This document shows, in pieces, positions 1 to 6,300 of a DNA stretch of 34,454 nucleotides. A model generated the notes under the pieces. That model searched no databases and had not been told where the DNA came from. It worked only from the letters and a program-made list of their open reading frames with translations. Within the stretch, counting starts at the first letter, position 1. Every line of letters begins with the position of its first letter. Source of the stretch: a virus; IMG/VR virus record IMGVR_UViG_3300048055_000061, positions 1 to 34,454 of that record; one strand, 5' to 3'. A program made the position numbers and the translations under genes.

Positions 1-1355
1 CGATGGGCCACGACGGCTCTCGCATCGCCGGTTCGATTCACGAGATCGAGCGGATCGGCCAGGAGATCATCGGTCGAGGCAAGTTCGACTCGGGTGTCGA
101 CGGCCAGGAGGCCAAGCGCCTGATCTCTGAGGGCACGATGCGCGGCGTCAGCGCCGACATCGACTCGGTGATCGTCGAGTTCGTCACCCCCGAGGGTGAG
201 TCCGTCGACTTCGAGGACGTGATCTTCGGAGGCGTCGATGCGATCGAGATGCTGGTCGAGGGTCGGATCATGGGTGCCACCATCACCCCGTTCCCCGCCT
301 TCCAAGAGGCGTACATCTCAGTCACCGAGTCCGGCGACATCACCGAGGCCCTGGTTGCCTCGGGCTACCGCGGTGACGTGTGGACGGTCGGCCGTCCGAT
401 CAACGATGGCGAGTTCTCCGTCGGTGGCCGAGCCACCCTCGATCTCGCTGCGCTGGTCGCATCGGCTGCCACCGACCACCTCTCGGTCATCCCGGTCAAC
501 CCCCCGCAGGCTTGGTTCTCCTTGGAGGAGATGTCCGAGCCGGAGCCGTTCACGGTCTACGCCGACGGTCGGGTCTACGGACTCGTCGCTCAGTTCGGCT
601 CGTGCCACATCGGGTTCTCGAAGCGGTGCGTCCCGGTTCCGCAGGGTGGCGCTCCCTTCAAGAAGTTCCGCAACAAGAACACGCTCACCGAGGACGGCGA
701 TCTGATCGCCACGGGTCCGGTCTACATGGACACCGTGCACCCCGATCTCCGCAAGAAGGCCAGCGACACGCAGGCGTTCTACGCTCACACCGGCTGCGCT
801 GTGGCCGACGTGGCGCTCTACGAGAACGAGTGGGGCATCGTCGCCGCCGGATCGCTCCGGCCGAACATCTCGCCTGAGCAGGCACGCACGCTGCGCGGCT
901 CCGACATCTCGCCGGACTGGCGCGAGGTCGACGGCAAGTTGCAGGTCGTGGGTCTGCTGGCGGTCAACGTCTCGGGCTTCATCGTCGATGGCCTCGTTGC
1001 CTCCGGCGGGCAGCCGATCGAGACGAGCCAGCCTCGCGGCCTGTTCGATTCGGTCACTGGCGAGGTCAAGAGCCTCGTGGCCGCTGGCATGGTCCGCCAT
1101 GCCGACTTCGCCAACCGTGAGGAGATCGACGATCTGCGTTCCGAGGTCGCTGAACTCCGTGAGGCGATCCGTCCGTACCGTGCCGAGCGGGCAGCCGCCC
1201 GAGTGGTTCGCATGGCGCTGGTCGGAGAGCAAGCCGTGTCCGAGGGGGAGACGGTGGAGAGCGTCGAGGCAAGCACCGAGGACGTGGCTGAGGCCGCTAC
1301 TTCGTGCGCTTGTGAAGGCGAATCCGCAGAGGCTTGTGCTTGCGTCACCTTGTGA
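1..1355 (+). CDS. Capsid maturation (prohead) protease, 5'-truncated
   Basis: Prohead serine protease of the HK97/S78 type, which trims capsid and scaffold parts during head assembly. The reading frame is open to the window edge and the first ATG, at 3, is probably internal: it encodes MGHD, matching the catalytic His region (H3), followed by IGRGKFDSG and then RGVSADID with the likely nucleophile Ser50. The stretch MGATITPFPAFQEA near residues 90-103 is the family's typical PxPAF segment. A C-terminal extension (about residues 180-450) contains a Cys-containing domain, a short coiled coil (about 370-390) and an Ala/Glu/Cys-rich tail. Terminase and portal genes would be expected upstream. The catalytic assignment comes from family motifs. 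Confidence 0.85.
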   Translation, partial: MGHDGSRIAGSIHEIERIGQEIIGRGKFDSGVDGQEAKRLISEGTMRGVSADIDSVIVEFVTPEGESVDFEDVIFGGVDAIEMLVEGRIMGATITPFPAFQEAYISVTESGDITEALVASGYRGDVWTVGRPINDGEFSVGGRATLDLAALVASAATDHLSVIPVNPPQAWFSLEEMSEPEPFTVYADGRVYGLVAQFGSCHIGFSKRCVPVPQGGAPFKKFRNKNTLTEDGDLIATGPVYMDTVHPDLRKKASDTQAFYAHTGCAVADVALYENEWGIVAAGSLRPNISPEQARTLRGSDISPDWREVDGKLQVVGLLAVNVSGFIVDGLVASGGQPIETSQPRGLFDSVTGEVKSLVAAGMVRHADFANREEIDDLRSEVAELREAIRPYRAERAAARVVRMALVGEQAVSEGETVESVEASTEDVAEAATSCACEGESAEACACVTL

Positions 1356-1363
1356 CCTGAGCA

Positions 1364-1381
1364 GTGCCCAATAGGGGGCAC
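1364..1381 (+). terminator. Hairpin after the protease gene
   Basis: GTGCCC-AATAGG-GGGCAC forms a 6-bp stem just after the protease stop codon. There is no T-tract, so it may be a weak terminator or an mRNA 3'-end stabiliser. A separate palindrome follows at 1388. Confidence 0.35.
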
Positions 1382-1387
1382 CTAACC

Positions 1388-1404
1388 CTCAACCGGAGGT
1401 TGAG
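1388..1404. promoter_or_regulatory. Palindrome CTCAACC-GGA-GGTTGAG over an RBS
   Basis: A perfect 7-bp inverted repeat with a 3-nt centre. Its right half contains the GGAGG Shine-Dalgarno of the gene starting at 1407. The same palindrome with a different centre occurs at 24795 and 25042. It could be an operator, or a hairpin that hides the RBS. Confidence 0.5.
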
Positions 1405-1406
1405 CC

Positions 1407-1700
1407 TTGGGTGACCTGACCGGCAAGATGGACCAGTTCGTGCAGGACTGGTCCCCGCAGCAAGGGCCGACTTGTTCGGTCGGAATGCTGATGGCCGCGC
1501 TCCCGAAGGAGGAGGCTGACGCACTGCGTCGCCTGTTCGCTTCGAGGGTCTACGCCACCGACATCTCCAAGTTCATCCAGAGCGAGGTCCCTGGCGAGCA
1601 TCCAGAGAAGCCCGCGATCGGCGCGCTCGCTCGCGCCGTCAAGCCTGACGCCACCCAGCGTCATCGGCGAGGAGCGTGCGGCTGCGAGGACAAGGGCTGA
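1407..1700 (+). CDS. Small HTH-like protein with C-terminal HRRGxCxC motif
   Basis: A 97-residue protein starting at TTG 1407, preceded by GGAGG at 1395-1399. It has a conserved-looking WSPQQGPTCSVG start, a helical centre (ALPKEEADALRRLF, then a second helix pair ending IGALARAVKPD) and a terminal RHRRGACGCEDKG. This layout matches a small protein common in actinobacteriophages and usually annotated as helix-turn-helix or hypothetical; that match is from memory. The Cys and basic residues at the end suggest nucleic-acid or metal binding. Its stop overlaps the next start (TGATG), so the two are translationally coupled. The palindrome over its RBS may mean autoregulation, which is inference. 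Confidence 0.6.
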   Translation: MGDLTGKMDQFVQDWSPQQGPTCSVGMLMAALPKEEADALRRLFASRVYATDISKFIQSEVPGEHPEKPAIGALARAVKPDATQRHRRGACGCEDKG

Positions 1701-3007
1701 TGTCGGACTTCTCCGAGAAGGCCGATCGCCTTCGGACCGTCGAGGACGAGAAGCGTCGAGCGTCGGAAGCCGACCGACGTGAGCCTCAGCACCCGAAGGG
1801 CTGGGAGCCGGGCGTCGAGTTCAACGGTCAGGTGGGCGTGCTCTCGACGGGTCCCCGCACCGAGCCGGGCGCGCCGAGCAACGGCGAGTGGACCGATCTC
1901 CTCGCGATTTGGGATCTCGACCCCGAGGTCTACGAGATCGACCCCAACTTCTCCCCGCAGTTCCGCGCGTGGGATGCGAACCTTGGCCGAGACTCCGACG
2001 GCGAGGCGTGTGTCCAGCGGTTCTACTACTACAAGGCCAACGTCCGGCTGCGATCGCGCTACTACGGACTGGACATCGAGGAACTGCTCGTGGGCCTCGG
2101 CGACCACAAGCGCCCCGAGTCGTCCCTCAGCGTCCCTGACAGCCCCGTGGGGATGGTCGTGCCCCTGTCGGACTGGCAGATCGGTAAGGGCGACGGAGAC
2201 GGCGTGAAGGGCACTCTGGAACGACTCGACGAGGTGAAGTGGCGGATCGTCGATCGCATCGCCGACGTGAAGCGCATGGGCTGGGAGATCGGCTGCCTGT
2301 ACCCCATCGGCATCGGCGATCTCGTCGAGCAGTGCTGGGGCAACTATCCGGCTCAGCCCTTCACCGTGGAACTGAATCGGCGCGAGCAGGTTCGACTCAC
2401 CCGGCGCGTGCTCCGCGACTACTTCATCGAGTGGTCCAAGCACGTGCCTCAGATCGTCGGCGGAGGCGTTGGCGGGAACCACGGTGAGAACCGCGGCGGA
2501 TCGTCGTCGTCAGGAGGTAAGGCCAAGTCGTTCACCACGCCCGGCGACAACGACGACGTGGCTGTGTTCGAGATGGTGGCCGAGACGCTCGCTCAGAACG
2601 ACGAAGCCTTCGGGCACATCCACTGGGCGATTCCTGACGAGTCCCTCAACCTCGTGCTCGACATCTACGGGACGATCGTCGGCTTCAACCACGGTCATCT
2701 AACCAAGGGCGGAGGTGATCCACAGCGAAAGATCCTGTCGTGGTGGAAGGACATGGGCCATCAGGAGCATCCGATCGGGGATGCCCACGTGCTCGTCACG
2801 GGCCATTACCACCACTTGCAGATCGTCGACCACGGGCCGAAGGTCTGGATCCAGTGTCCGAGTCTCGATGGCGGCTCGCGCTGGTGGCAGGACATGGGCG
2901 GAGGCCGATCGGCTTCCGGTCAGGTGTCCTTCCTCGTTGGTGCTCAGATGCCGAACGGCTGGGGCTGCCCGGACGTGATTCAGTTCGATCCCCCGCCGCC
3001 GGAGTAG
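1700..3007 (+). CDS. Metallophosphoesterase (calcineurin/Mre11-like)
   Basis: A 435-residue protein. The ATG at 1700 overlaps the previous stop; an in-frame GTG at 1676 would overlap the upstream gene more. All dimetal phosphoesterase motifs are visible: D158-W-Q160 (in place of the usual DxH), G206-D207 (GIGDLVE), GGN260-H261-GE, NHGH with H331/H333, and GHYHH with H369/H371. The first 145 residues are a family-specific N-terminal part (GWEPG, WDLDP, YKANVRLRSRYYG). In actinophages this enzyme commonly follows a small HRRGxCxC protein. It probably hydrolyses phosphodiesters, perhaps as a DNA nuclease or repair enzyme; the substrate cannot be told from sequence. Confidence 0.85.
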   Translation: MSDFSEKADRLRTVEDEKRRASEADRREPQHPKGWEPGVEFNGQVGVLSTGPRTEPGAPSNGEWTDLLAIWDLDPEVYEIDPNFSPQFRAWDANLGRDSDGEACVQRFYYYKANVRLRSRYYGLDIEELLVGLGDHKRPESSLSVPDSPVGMVVPLSDWQIGKGDGDGVKGTLERLDEVKWRIVDRIADVKRMGWEIGCLYPIGIGDLVEQCWGNYPAQPFTVELNRREQVRLTRRVLRDYFIEWSKHVPQIVGGGVGGNHGENRGGSSSSGGKAKSFTTPGDNDDVAVFEMVAETLAQNDEAFGHIHWAIPDESLNLVLDIYGTIVGFNHGHLTKGGGDPQRKILSWWKDMGHQEHPIGDAHVLVTGHYHHLQIVDHGPKVWIQCPSLDGGSRWWQDMGGGRSASGQVSFLVGAQMPNGWGCPDVIQFDPPPPE

Positions 3008-3008
3008 A

Positions 3009-3266
3009 TCACTTCGGCTCGAAGCCGGGGGCGTCCGCCGGGAAGAACCGGGGAGGCCCGCCGTCGAACTGGCCGTGGGTCACGTCGAAGATCCGGCCGT
3101 CGGGCATGACGTTCCACGTGTGGCAGGTGCCGTCGAAGGTGCCCTCGACGAGAGCGATCCCGAACTCGTCTCGGACGTTCCACGAGGCGACGTAGCAGGT
3201 GCCGGGTCGGGCACCGCCACATGAGTCGAGGAACTCCTCGGCGAAGGTGAGTAGTTCGGTATCCAT
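3009..3266 (-). CDS. Small protein with Cys-His-Asp pattern (papain/transglutaminase-like?)
   Basis: An 85-residue protein read leftward from ATG 3266 and ending 2 nt from the convergent phosphoesterase stop. It has GTCYVASW (C24), CHTWNVMPDG (H49) and FDVTHGQF (D61). The order Cys ... HxW ... DxTxxQF is typical of small transglutaminase/papain-fold proteins, so a thiol protease, amidase or transglutaminase-like role is possible; the fold is inferred from motif order alone. A -10-like TACGGT lies 7 nt before the ATG, so the transcript could be leaderless. Last gene of the leftward module. Confidence 0.6.
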   Translation of the reverse strand: MDTELLTFAEEFLDSCGGARPGTCYVASWNVRDEFGIALVEGTFDGTCHTWNVMPDGRIFDVTHGQFDGGPPRFFPADAPGFEPK

Positions 3267-3273
3267 GACCTGA

Positions 3274-3279
3274 ACCGTA
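3274..3279 (-). promoter_or_regulatory. Extended -10 (TGC-TACGGT) for a leaderless start
   Basis: On the minus strand TGCTACGGT is followed by seven bases and the ATG at 3266. It resembles the TACGNT promoter family of the tRNA island but lacks a clean TGTCC element (TGTAGC lies one base closer). Confidence 0.45.
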
Positions 3280-3294
3280 GCACGTCCGGCTACA

Positions 3295-3381
3295 TCAGAC
3301 GAGCGCGTCCTCCTCCTCGTGGGCGTAGACGGAGAGCAGTGGGTGTCCGCACTCGTGGCAGTTGGAGGAAAAGAACCCCAT
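3295..3381 (-). CDS. Very small CxxC protein (28 aa)
   Basis: Starts at ATG 3381, preceded on the minus strand by AGGAGATCGAG, a good RBS. The product begins MGFFSSNCHECGHPLLS and ends with an acidic stretch. The NCxECGHPLLS core matches, from memory, the N-terminus of a longer family of small phage proteins, so this may be a shortened member keeping only the first metal-binding knuckle. It starts 9 nt after the stop of the gene at 3391-4014. Confidence 0.55.
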   Translation of the reverse strand: MGFFSSNCHECGHPLLSVYAHEEEDALV

Positions 3382-3390
3382 CTCGATCTC

Positions 3391-4014
3391 CTACTTGTTG
3401 GCCGCGAGGCGCTCGCGGTAGTTGGCTGCCTGCACTGCTTCCTCGCCGATGACGCTTGCCACCGCGTGCTCGGGGATCTCGCCGAACACCTTGCGGTAGA
3501 GAGCCTTCGGCTCGGTCCACGTTCCGTAGTCGCCGTTCTCGCCGAACTCCTCGCGCAGCGCATCGGTGAAGTACCCGTCGCTGCCGAACTCGAAGGCGTG
3601 GCCGAAGATGACCCGAGCGGCGATGAGCGTCGCTCCGACGATCTCGTCGTAGCCCTTGCGGGCCGTCTTGCAGAACTCGCGGCGACGGTTGCCGTGCTCC
3701 ACGTAGCCGCTCCACTCGTGCACGGCCCATCGTTGCTCCATGCTCATGTCTCCGTAGGCAAGCGCGAGCACGTCAGCACTCGGGCACTCGGGCGGCAGCG
3801 CCGAGACGATGAACGTCTCATGGCCGTCATCGCCGATCCCGTTGAACCGAACGACGCCCTCGCCGATCTGCGCCGGGCGATCCGGCTGGTCGCACTCGAA
3901 CGCGACCGGCACGTCGCTCGCGTCGATCAGCGCCTTGACGGCCATGCCGAACTCAGCGAACTGCTGCGGCGTCACGTCCTCGGGGGAGATGGTGTAGTAG
4001 TGCGTGTAACCCAT
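3391..4014 (-). CDS. MGYTHY family hypothetical protein
   Basis: A 207-residue protein beginning MGYTHYYTISPEDVTPQQF, the signature N-terminus of a widespread phage/plasmid protein of unknown function. Other visible segments are VVRFNGIGDDGHETF, EFCKTARKGYDEIV and a central VHEWSGYVEHG. There is no signal peptide or membrane segment. The ATG overlaps the stop of the upstream gene (TGATG), so it is co-translated with 4014-4217. Presumably a cytoplasmic accessory protein; no function is proposed. Confidence 0.8.
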   Translation of the reverse strand: MGYTHYYTISPEDVTPQQFAEFGMAVKALIDASDVPVAFECDQPDRPAQIGEGVVRFNGIGDDGHETFIVSALPPECPSADVLALAYGDMSMEQRWAVHEWSGYVEHGNRRREFCKTARKGYDEIVGATLIAARVIFGHAFEFGSDGYFTDALREEFGENGDYGTWTEPKALYRKVFGEIPEHAVASVIGEEAVQAANYRERLAANK

Positions 4015-4217
4015 CAGGCCGCAACCTCCTCGGGAGTGACGGTGCCGTCAGCGTGGGCGATCTCTCGCGGCACGCGGGTTCCGCACGGCCAGGTGGCGAC
4101 GGCTCCCCACGGGCGGCAGTCGCAGTCGATGCAACGGCCGAACTGGGGGTCGAAGTCGTGCGAGGCTCGCGCCTGCTCCACGTCCTCCGTGTTCTCGACT
4201 GGTCGGTTGATGCTCAT
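4014..4217 (-). CDS. Small Cys-rich protein (67 aa)
   Basis: Starts at ATG 4217 with AGAGAGGAA as RBS. It contains FGRCIDCDCRPWG and TWPCGTRVP, four cysteines that could form a zinc knuckle, and an acidic C-terminus (TVTPEEVAA). Its leader closely resembles those before the genes at 26452 and 26873. Overlaps the next gene by the A of TGATG. Function unknown; possibly a small zinc-binding adaptor. Confidence 0.65.
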   Translation of the reverse strand: MSINRPVENTEDVEQARASHDFDPQFGRCIDCDCRPWGAVATWPCGTRVPREIAHADGTVTPEEVAA

Positions 4218-4257
4218 GGTGGTTGGGTTCCTCTCTTGGTTTCTGTGGTTGATGTTA
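4218..4257 (-). promoter_or_regulatory. Promoter/leader copy shared with 26829-26872
   Basis: Minus-strand GTAGTAACATCAACCACAG followed by AAACCAA closely matches GTAGTATCATCAACCACAG followed by AACCAA upstream of 26873. TAACAT (complement of 4252-4257) and TATCAT would be the -10 boxes. A shortened form of the leader (AACCACACCAAGAAGGAACC) precedes 26452. Confidence 0.5.
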
Positions 4258-4276
4258 CTACGAGGGTGAGACATCC

Positions 4277-4495
4277 TCAGCGTGCATCGAAGGTGTCGTC
4301 GCAGCCCCCGCAGTTCGGGCGGTGGCAGTCGCAGGACCGGCCCCGAGCGGGAGCGGCAGCGGGAGTGTGGGCGCTGCACTTGGTGGCCCACTGGCCGTTG
4401 ACCTTGCCAGCCAAGGTCCCGGCACCGGCCGGAACGTGGGTGCCGCAGGTGACGCACTTTGCGGAGAACTTGTTGGGGTGGGCTGCGTTCTTCAT
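4277..4495 (-). CDS. Zinc-ribbon-like small protein (72 aa)
   Basis: Starts at ATG 4495. The N-terminal half carries KCVTCGTHVPAGAG, a CxxCGxxVxxGxG knuckle, and the C-terminal part SCDCHRPNCGGCDDTF adds five more cysteines, so two metal sites are likely. The same CxxCG-V-G-G module opens the protein at 26452, so the two genes look related. A TTGCAC-N18-TACACT promoter ends six bases before the ATG, which would make the mRNA leaderless. First gene of the leftward module; role unknown. Confidence 0.65.
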   Translation of the reverse strand: MKNAAHPNKFSAKCVTCGTHVPAGAGTLAGKVNGQWATKCSAHTPAAAPARGRSCDCHRPNCGGCDDTFDAR

Positions 4496-4501
4496 GTCCT
4501 T

Positions 4502-4531
4502 AGTGTATACAAACCGTCGACAGTGGTGCAA
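4502..4531 (-). promoter_or_regulatory. Sigma70-type promoter, leaderless geometry
   Basis: Minus strand TTGCAC (complement of 4526-4531), 18-nt spacer, TACACT (complement of 4502-4507), then AAGGAC and the ATG at 4495. Same architecture as at 7877, 11900 and 26040. Confidence 0.6.
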
Positions 4532-4590
4532 CTCATTCGGCCACATCTGGCAAACAATCCTGTGACCAGGGCAAACGCGCTCCCGATCGC

Positions 4591-4612
4591 TGTCCCGTGG
4601 TGCTGCTACGTT
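4591..4612 (+). promoter_or_regulatory. TGTCCC-N10-TACGTT promoter of the tmRNA
   Basis: TGTCCC (4591-4596), ten bases, then TACGTT with an upstream TGC (extended -10). The mature tmRNA 5' end is 11 nt downstream, a good distance for a short 5' leader. One of seven copies of this element in the window. Confidence 0.65.
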
Positions 4613-4623
4613 GGTGGTTGCAA

Positions 4624-5006
4624 GGGCCTGACAGGTTTCGACGGTGAGATCTGGAAGCGCCGACTGCGACCCGAGTGATCGTTGGCAGACTCGTAAAACG
4701 GCTGACACCACATACATGCCGAGGACAACACCGCGGCTCCTGAGAGCAACGCCCTGTGGGCGGAGTTCGATGCGCTGGAAGGCGCTCTCGTCTGAACGAC
4801 GAGCAGGACGGGGCTGACTGAGCCTTGCTACCCAATCAGTCGGACGGCTCGGATAGACGAGCGGACGGTCGGAGAGACGACGGACATGGCCGGAGAGACG
4901 GCCAACTGACCCGCAAGGGTGACGCCTCGGAGAGACGAGGAATGGTCGTACATCAGTCGTCGTAACCACTCATCGGACGGGGGTTCGATACCCCCCAGGT
5001 CCACCA
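4624..5006 (+). ncRNA. ssrA: tmRNA (ssrA)
   Basis: Transfer-messenger RNA for rescue of stalled ribosomes. The 5' end GGGCCTG is followed by ACAGGTTTCGACGG, the conserved tmRNA start. The 3' end has a GGGGG-TTCGATA-CCCCC T-arm, CAGGTCC, A73 and an encoded CCA (5004-5006). The acceptor stem pairs completely and has G3-U70, the alanine identity pair. A tag ORF at 4718-4795 starts with resume codon GCC and encodes AEDNTAAPESNALWAEF followed by DALEGALV, then TGA. The 25-residue length and ALV ending match the published mycobacteriophage Bxz1 tag as I recall it. Pseudoknots between 4796 and 4970 are likely but were not folded. The final A is also the first base of the next start codon. Confidence 0.92.
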
Positions 5007-5437
5007 TGAAGTCGGTGATCGAGCACGGGCCGGTCCCGGCCGAGCGATGCGACGAAGTGCTCGCCGAAGCGGCGCTGCACGTGAAGGCCGTCGGCATGAA
5101 GGTCATCTCGTGCGAGGGCTGGCGCGTGAAGCCCGGCAGCGTGGCCGACGCCTTGCTCAACGACATCGGCTTGGCCGTGAGCGAGGCTCAGGTCGTTCGC
5201 TACGGTCCCGGCGGCGAGTACGCCTGGCATACCGATGGACCCAACCGGCGCATCACGATGATCGTGCAACTCTCGGACCCGTCGTGGTACGAGGGCGGCG
5301 ATGTCGAGATCGAGGAGTTCGAGGCTCTCCTCCCGCGCGGTCGCGGCGGCGTCATCACGTTCCCCGCGCAGGTTCGTCATCGCACGCAGCCGATCACCAA
5401 GGGCGAGCGGTACGTGCTCGTCGGGTGGGTCCGCTGA
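5006..5437 (+). CDS. 2OG-Fe(II) oxygenase (prolyl 4-hydroxylase-like)
   Basis: A 143-residue protein with a compact double-stranded beta-helix dioxygenase core: RYGPGGEYAWHTDG supplies H75 and D77, RHRTQPITKGERYVLVGW supplies H125 and the 2-oxoglutarate-binding R135. The full HxD...H...R set is present, so it should be an active hydroxylase. The substrate is unknown; it could be a protein (including a ribosomal or release factor), nucleic acid or small molecule. The ATG starts on the last base of the tmRNA CCA, leaving no room for an RBS downstream of the tmRNA, so 3' processing of the tmRNA would leave a leaderless message. An in-frame upstream GTG/ATG region lies entirely inside the tmRNA and was not used. 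Confidence 0.85.
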   Translation: MKSVIEHGPVPAERCDEVLAEAALHVKAVGMKVISCEGWRVKPGSVADALLNDIGLAVSEAQVVRYGPGGEYAWHTDGPNRRITMIVQLSDPSWYEGGDVEIEEFEALLPRGRGGVITFPAQVRHRTQPITKGERYVLVGWVR

Positions 5438-5471
5438 GCGTCTCATGCGCCGACGCGTAATCCACTGGCGT

Positions 5472-5493
5472 TGTCCCGTGCTAGTGGTACGGT
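5472..5493 (+). promoter_or_regulatory. TGTCCC-N10-TACGGT promoter
   Basis: TGTCCC at 5472-5477, ten bases, TACGGT at 5488-5493 preceded by TGG. It lies upstream of the small ORF at 5538 and the first tRNA block, for which it is the likely promoter. Confidence 0.6.
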
Positions 5494-5537
5494 GGGATCT
5501 CACGACCCGATGAAGCAACCGCGAAGGAGGCACCGCC

Positions 5538-5624
5538 ATGATGCGAGCGACGAGGATCTTTACCGTCGCCACCGCCAGGCGCGGTGGTATCGCGGGGACC
5601 GTCGGGACGATCAGCACACGCTGA
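5538..5624 (+). CDS. Small basic peptide (28 aa)
   Basis: ATG 5538 follows a strong Shine-Dalgarno AAGGAGG with a 7-nt spacer, and the TACGGT promoter is 44 nt upstream. The product starts MMRATRIFTVATARRGG and ends IAGTVGTISTR: basic and mildly hydrophobic, without a clear domain. It ends 15 nt before the first tRNA-like gene, so it may be a leader peptide for the tRNA transcript. It is the best supported of the small ORFs in the island because of its RBS. No function is proposed. Confidence 0.45.
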   Translation: MMRATRIFTVATARRGGIAGTVGTISTR

Positions 5625-5639
5625 CCCCCCACAGTTCGT

Positions 5640-5711
5640 TGCGGGAGAGCCGGTGCTCGGGAGTGGCTCATAACCACACCTTGCTGGGACCAACACCCAG
5701 TCCCGCCACCA
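5640..5711 (+). tRNA. tRNA-Met(CAT), atypical
   Basis: Acceptor TGCGGGA/TCCCGCC with A73 and encoded CCA. Anticodon loop CTCATAA on stem AGTGG/CCACA; T-arm CTGGG/CCCAG with the unusual loop ACCAACA. The D-arm GAGC-CGGT-GCTC directly abuts the acceptor stem. Position 1-72 is a U-C mismatch, as might suit an initiator, but the three G-C pairs of initiators are incomplete. Reading as an Ile tRNA after lysidine modification is also possible. Confidence 0.6.
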
Positions 5712-5716
5712 CCTGC

Positions 5717-5795
5717 CGGAACCGCTAGAAGCCAATCGCCCTAGCGGGCTTGGCTGAGGTTCCGTTCCGGGTCGGGAGTGCAGGCTCCCGGCCCG
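5717..5795 (+). other. Structured stretch, possible tRNA remnant
   Basis: Overlapping inverted repeats: CGGAACC/GGTTCCG, CCGCTAG/CTAGCGG, GCCAA-GCCC/GGGC-TTGGC, and a 10-bp stem GGGTCGGGAG/CTCCCGGCCC. The first three are mutually exclusive. CGCTAGAAGC is identical to the 5' region of tRNA-Gly at 5904, suggesting a decayed tRNA or a folding switch. No plausible anticodon arm was found. Confidence 0.4.
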
Positions 5796-5799
5796 TCAC

Positions 5800-5870
5800 G
5801 GGGTACGCGCGTTGGGTCGCAGCCATCCCTTGCAAGGAAGGTCTGCTCGGATCGTCACCGAGGTACTCCA
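5800..5870 (+). tRNA. tRNA-Ala(TGC), atypical
   Basis: Acceptor GGGGTAC/GTACTCC includes the G3-U70 pair expected for alanine; A73, no encoded CCA. Anticodon loop CTTGCAA on stem CATCC/GGAAG (one mismatch). The T-loop ATCGTCA lacks the usual TTC, and the D-stem is only GCG/CGC next to the acceptor. Confidence 0.7.
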
Positions 5871-5902
5871 CTGCAAAGCAACCTGCTCTTTGACAAGTCC
5901 AC

Positions 5903-5977
5903 GCGCTAGAAGCATTGGTGGTGATGTGCCGTCCTTCCAAGTCGGGGAACCGAGTTCGACTCTCGGCTGGCGCTCCA
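5903..5977 (+). tRNA. tRNA-Gly(TCC)
   Basis: Acceptor GCGCTAG/CTGGCGC, T73 and encoded CCA. D-arm GCAT/ATGT, anticodon loop CTTCCAA on CCGTC/GTCGG (one T-T mismatch), T-loop TTCGACT. Confidence 0.88.
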
Positions 5978-5978
5978 T

Positions 5979-6053
5979 GCGATCGAGGTCTACTTGGCGA
6001 GACGCCACGGTGCCATCGTGGAGAACCGGGTTCGACTCCCGGCGATCGCTCCA
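5979..6053 (+). tRNA. tRNA-Gly(GCC)
   Basis: Acceptor GCGATCG/CGATCGC with T73 and CCA; D-arm GTCT/AGAC; anticodon loop GTGCCAT on CCACG/CGTGG; T-loop TTCGACT. One base after the preceding tRNA. Confidence 0.93.
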
Positions 6054-6054
6054 A

Positions 6055-6129
6055 GGGTCATTGGTGAAACTGGAATCACATGAGCGTGAAGCACTCAGGT
6101 TCTCGGTTCGAGTCCGGGGTGGCCCACCA
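6055..6129 (+). tRNA. tRNA-Phe(GAA)
   Basis: Acceptor GGGTCAT/GTGGCCC, A73 and CCA. D-arm GTGA/TCAC; anticodon loop GTGAAGC on TGAGC/ACTCA (C-A closing mismatch); T-arm CTCGG/CCGGG. Confidence 0.88.
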
Positions 6130-6136
6130 CAAACGC

Positions 6137-6211
6137 AGACCTGTAACTCAGCGGCAGAGTGCCTCCGTCACATGGAGGTGGCCGAGGGTTCGAGTCCCTC
6201 CGGGTCTACCA
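6137..6211 (+). tRNA. tRNA-Val(CAC)
   Basis: Acceptor AGACCTG/CGGGTCT, A73 and CCA. D-arm ACTC/GAGT; anticodon loop GTCACAT on CCTCC/GGAGG; T-arm GAGGG/CCCTC. Confidence 0.93.
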
Positions 6212-6212
6212 G

Positions 6213-6288
6213 TGCCAGCGGACCATCGGGTGATGGTGTCGTTCTGATAAGGCGACCGTGCAGAGTTCGAGTCTCTGGCTGGCAACCA
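6213..6288 (+). tRNA. tRNA-Ile(GAT)
   Basis: Acceptor TGCCAGC/GCTGGCA fully paired, A73 and CCA. D-arm ACCA/TGGT; anticodon loop CTGATAA on TCGTT/GGCGA; T-arm CAGAG/CTCTG. Confidence 0.93.
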
Positions 6289-6300
6289 CAAGAAACGCAA

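Noticed and set aside
1676-1699. GTG 1676 as the start of the metallophosphoesterase
   Set aside because: It would overlap the upstream gene by 25 nt; ATG 1700 gives the usual TGATG coupling and the family-like MSDF start.
4919-5005. Longer version of the oxygenase starting inside the tmRNA
   Set aside because: The extra 29 codons coincide with the tmRNA pseudoknot and tRNA-like domain, and the product from 5006 already has the full fold.
5511-5728. Alternative 72-codon ORF starting at ATG 5511 in the first small-ORF region
   Set aside because: No RBS; it runs through the tRNA-Met candidate and is Arg/His-rich like a shadow frame. The ORF at 5538 with AAGGAGG is preferred.
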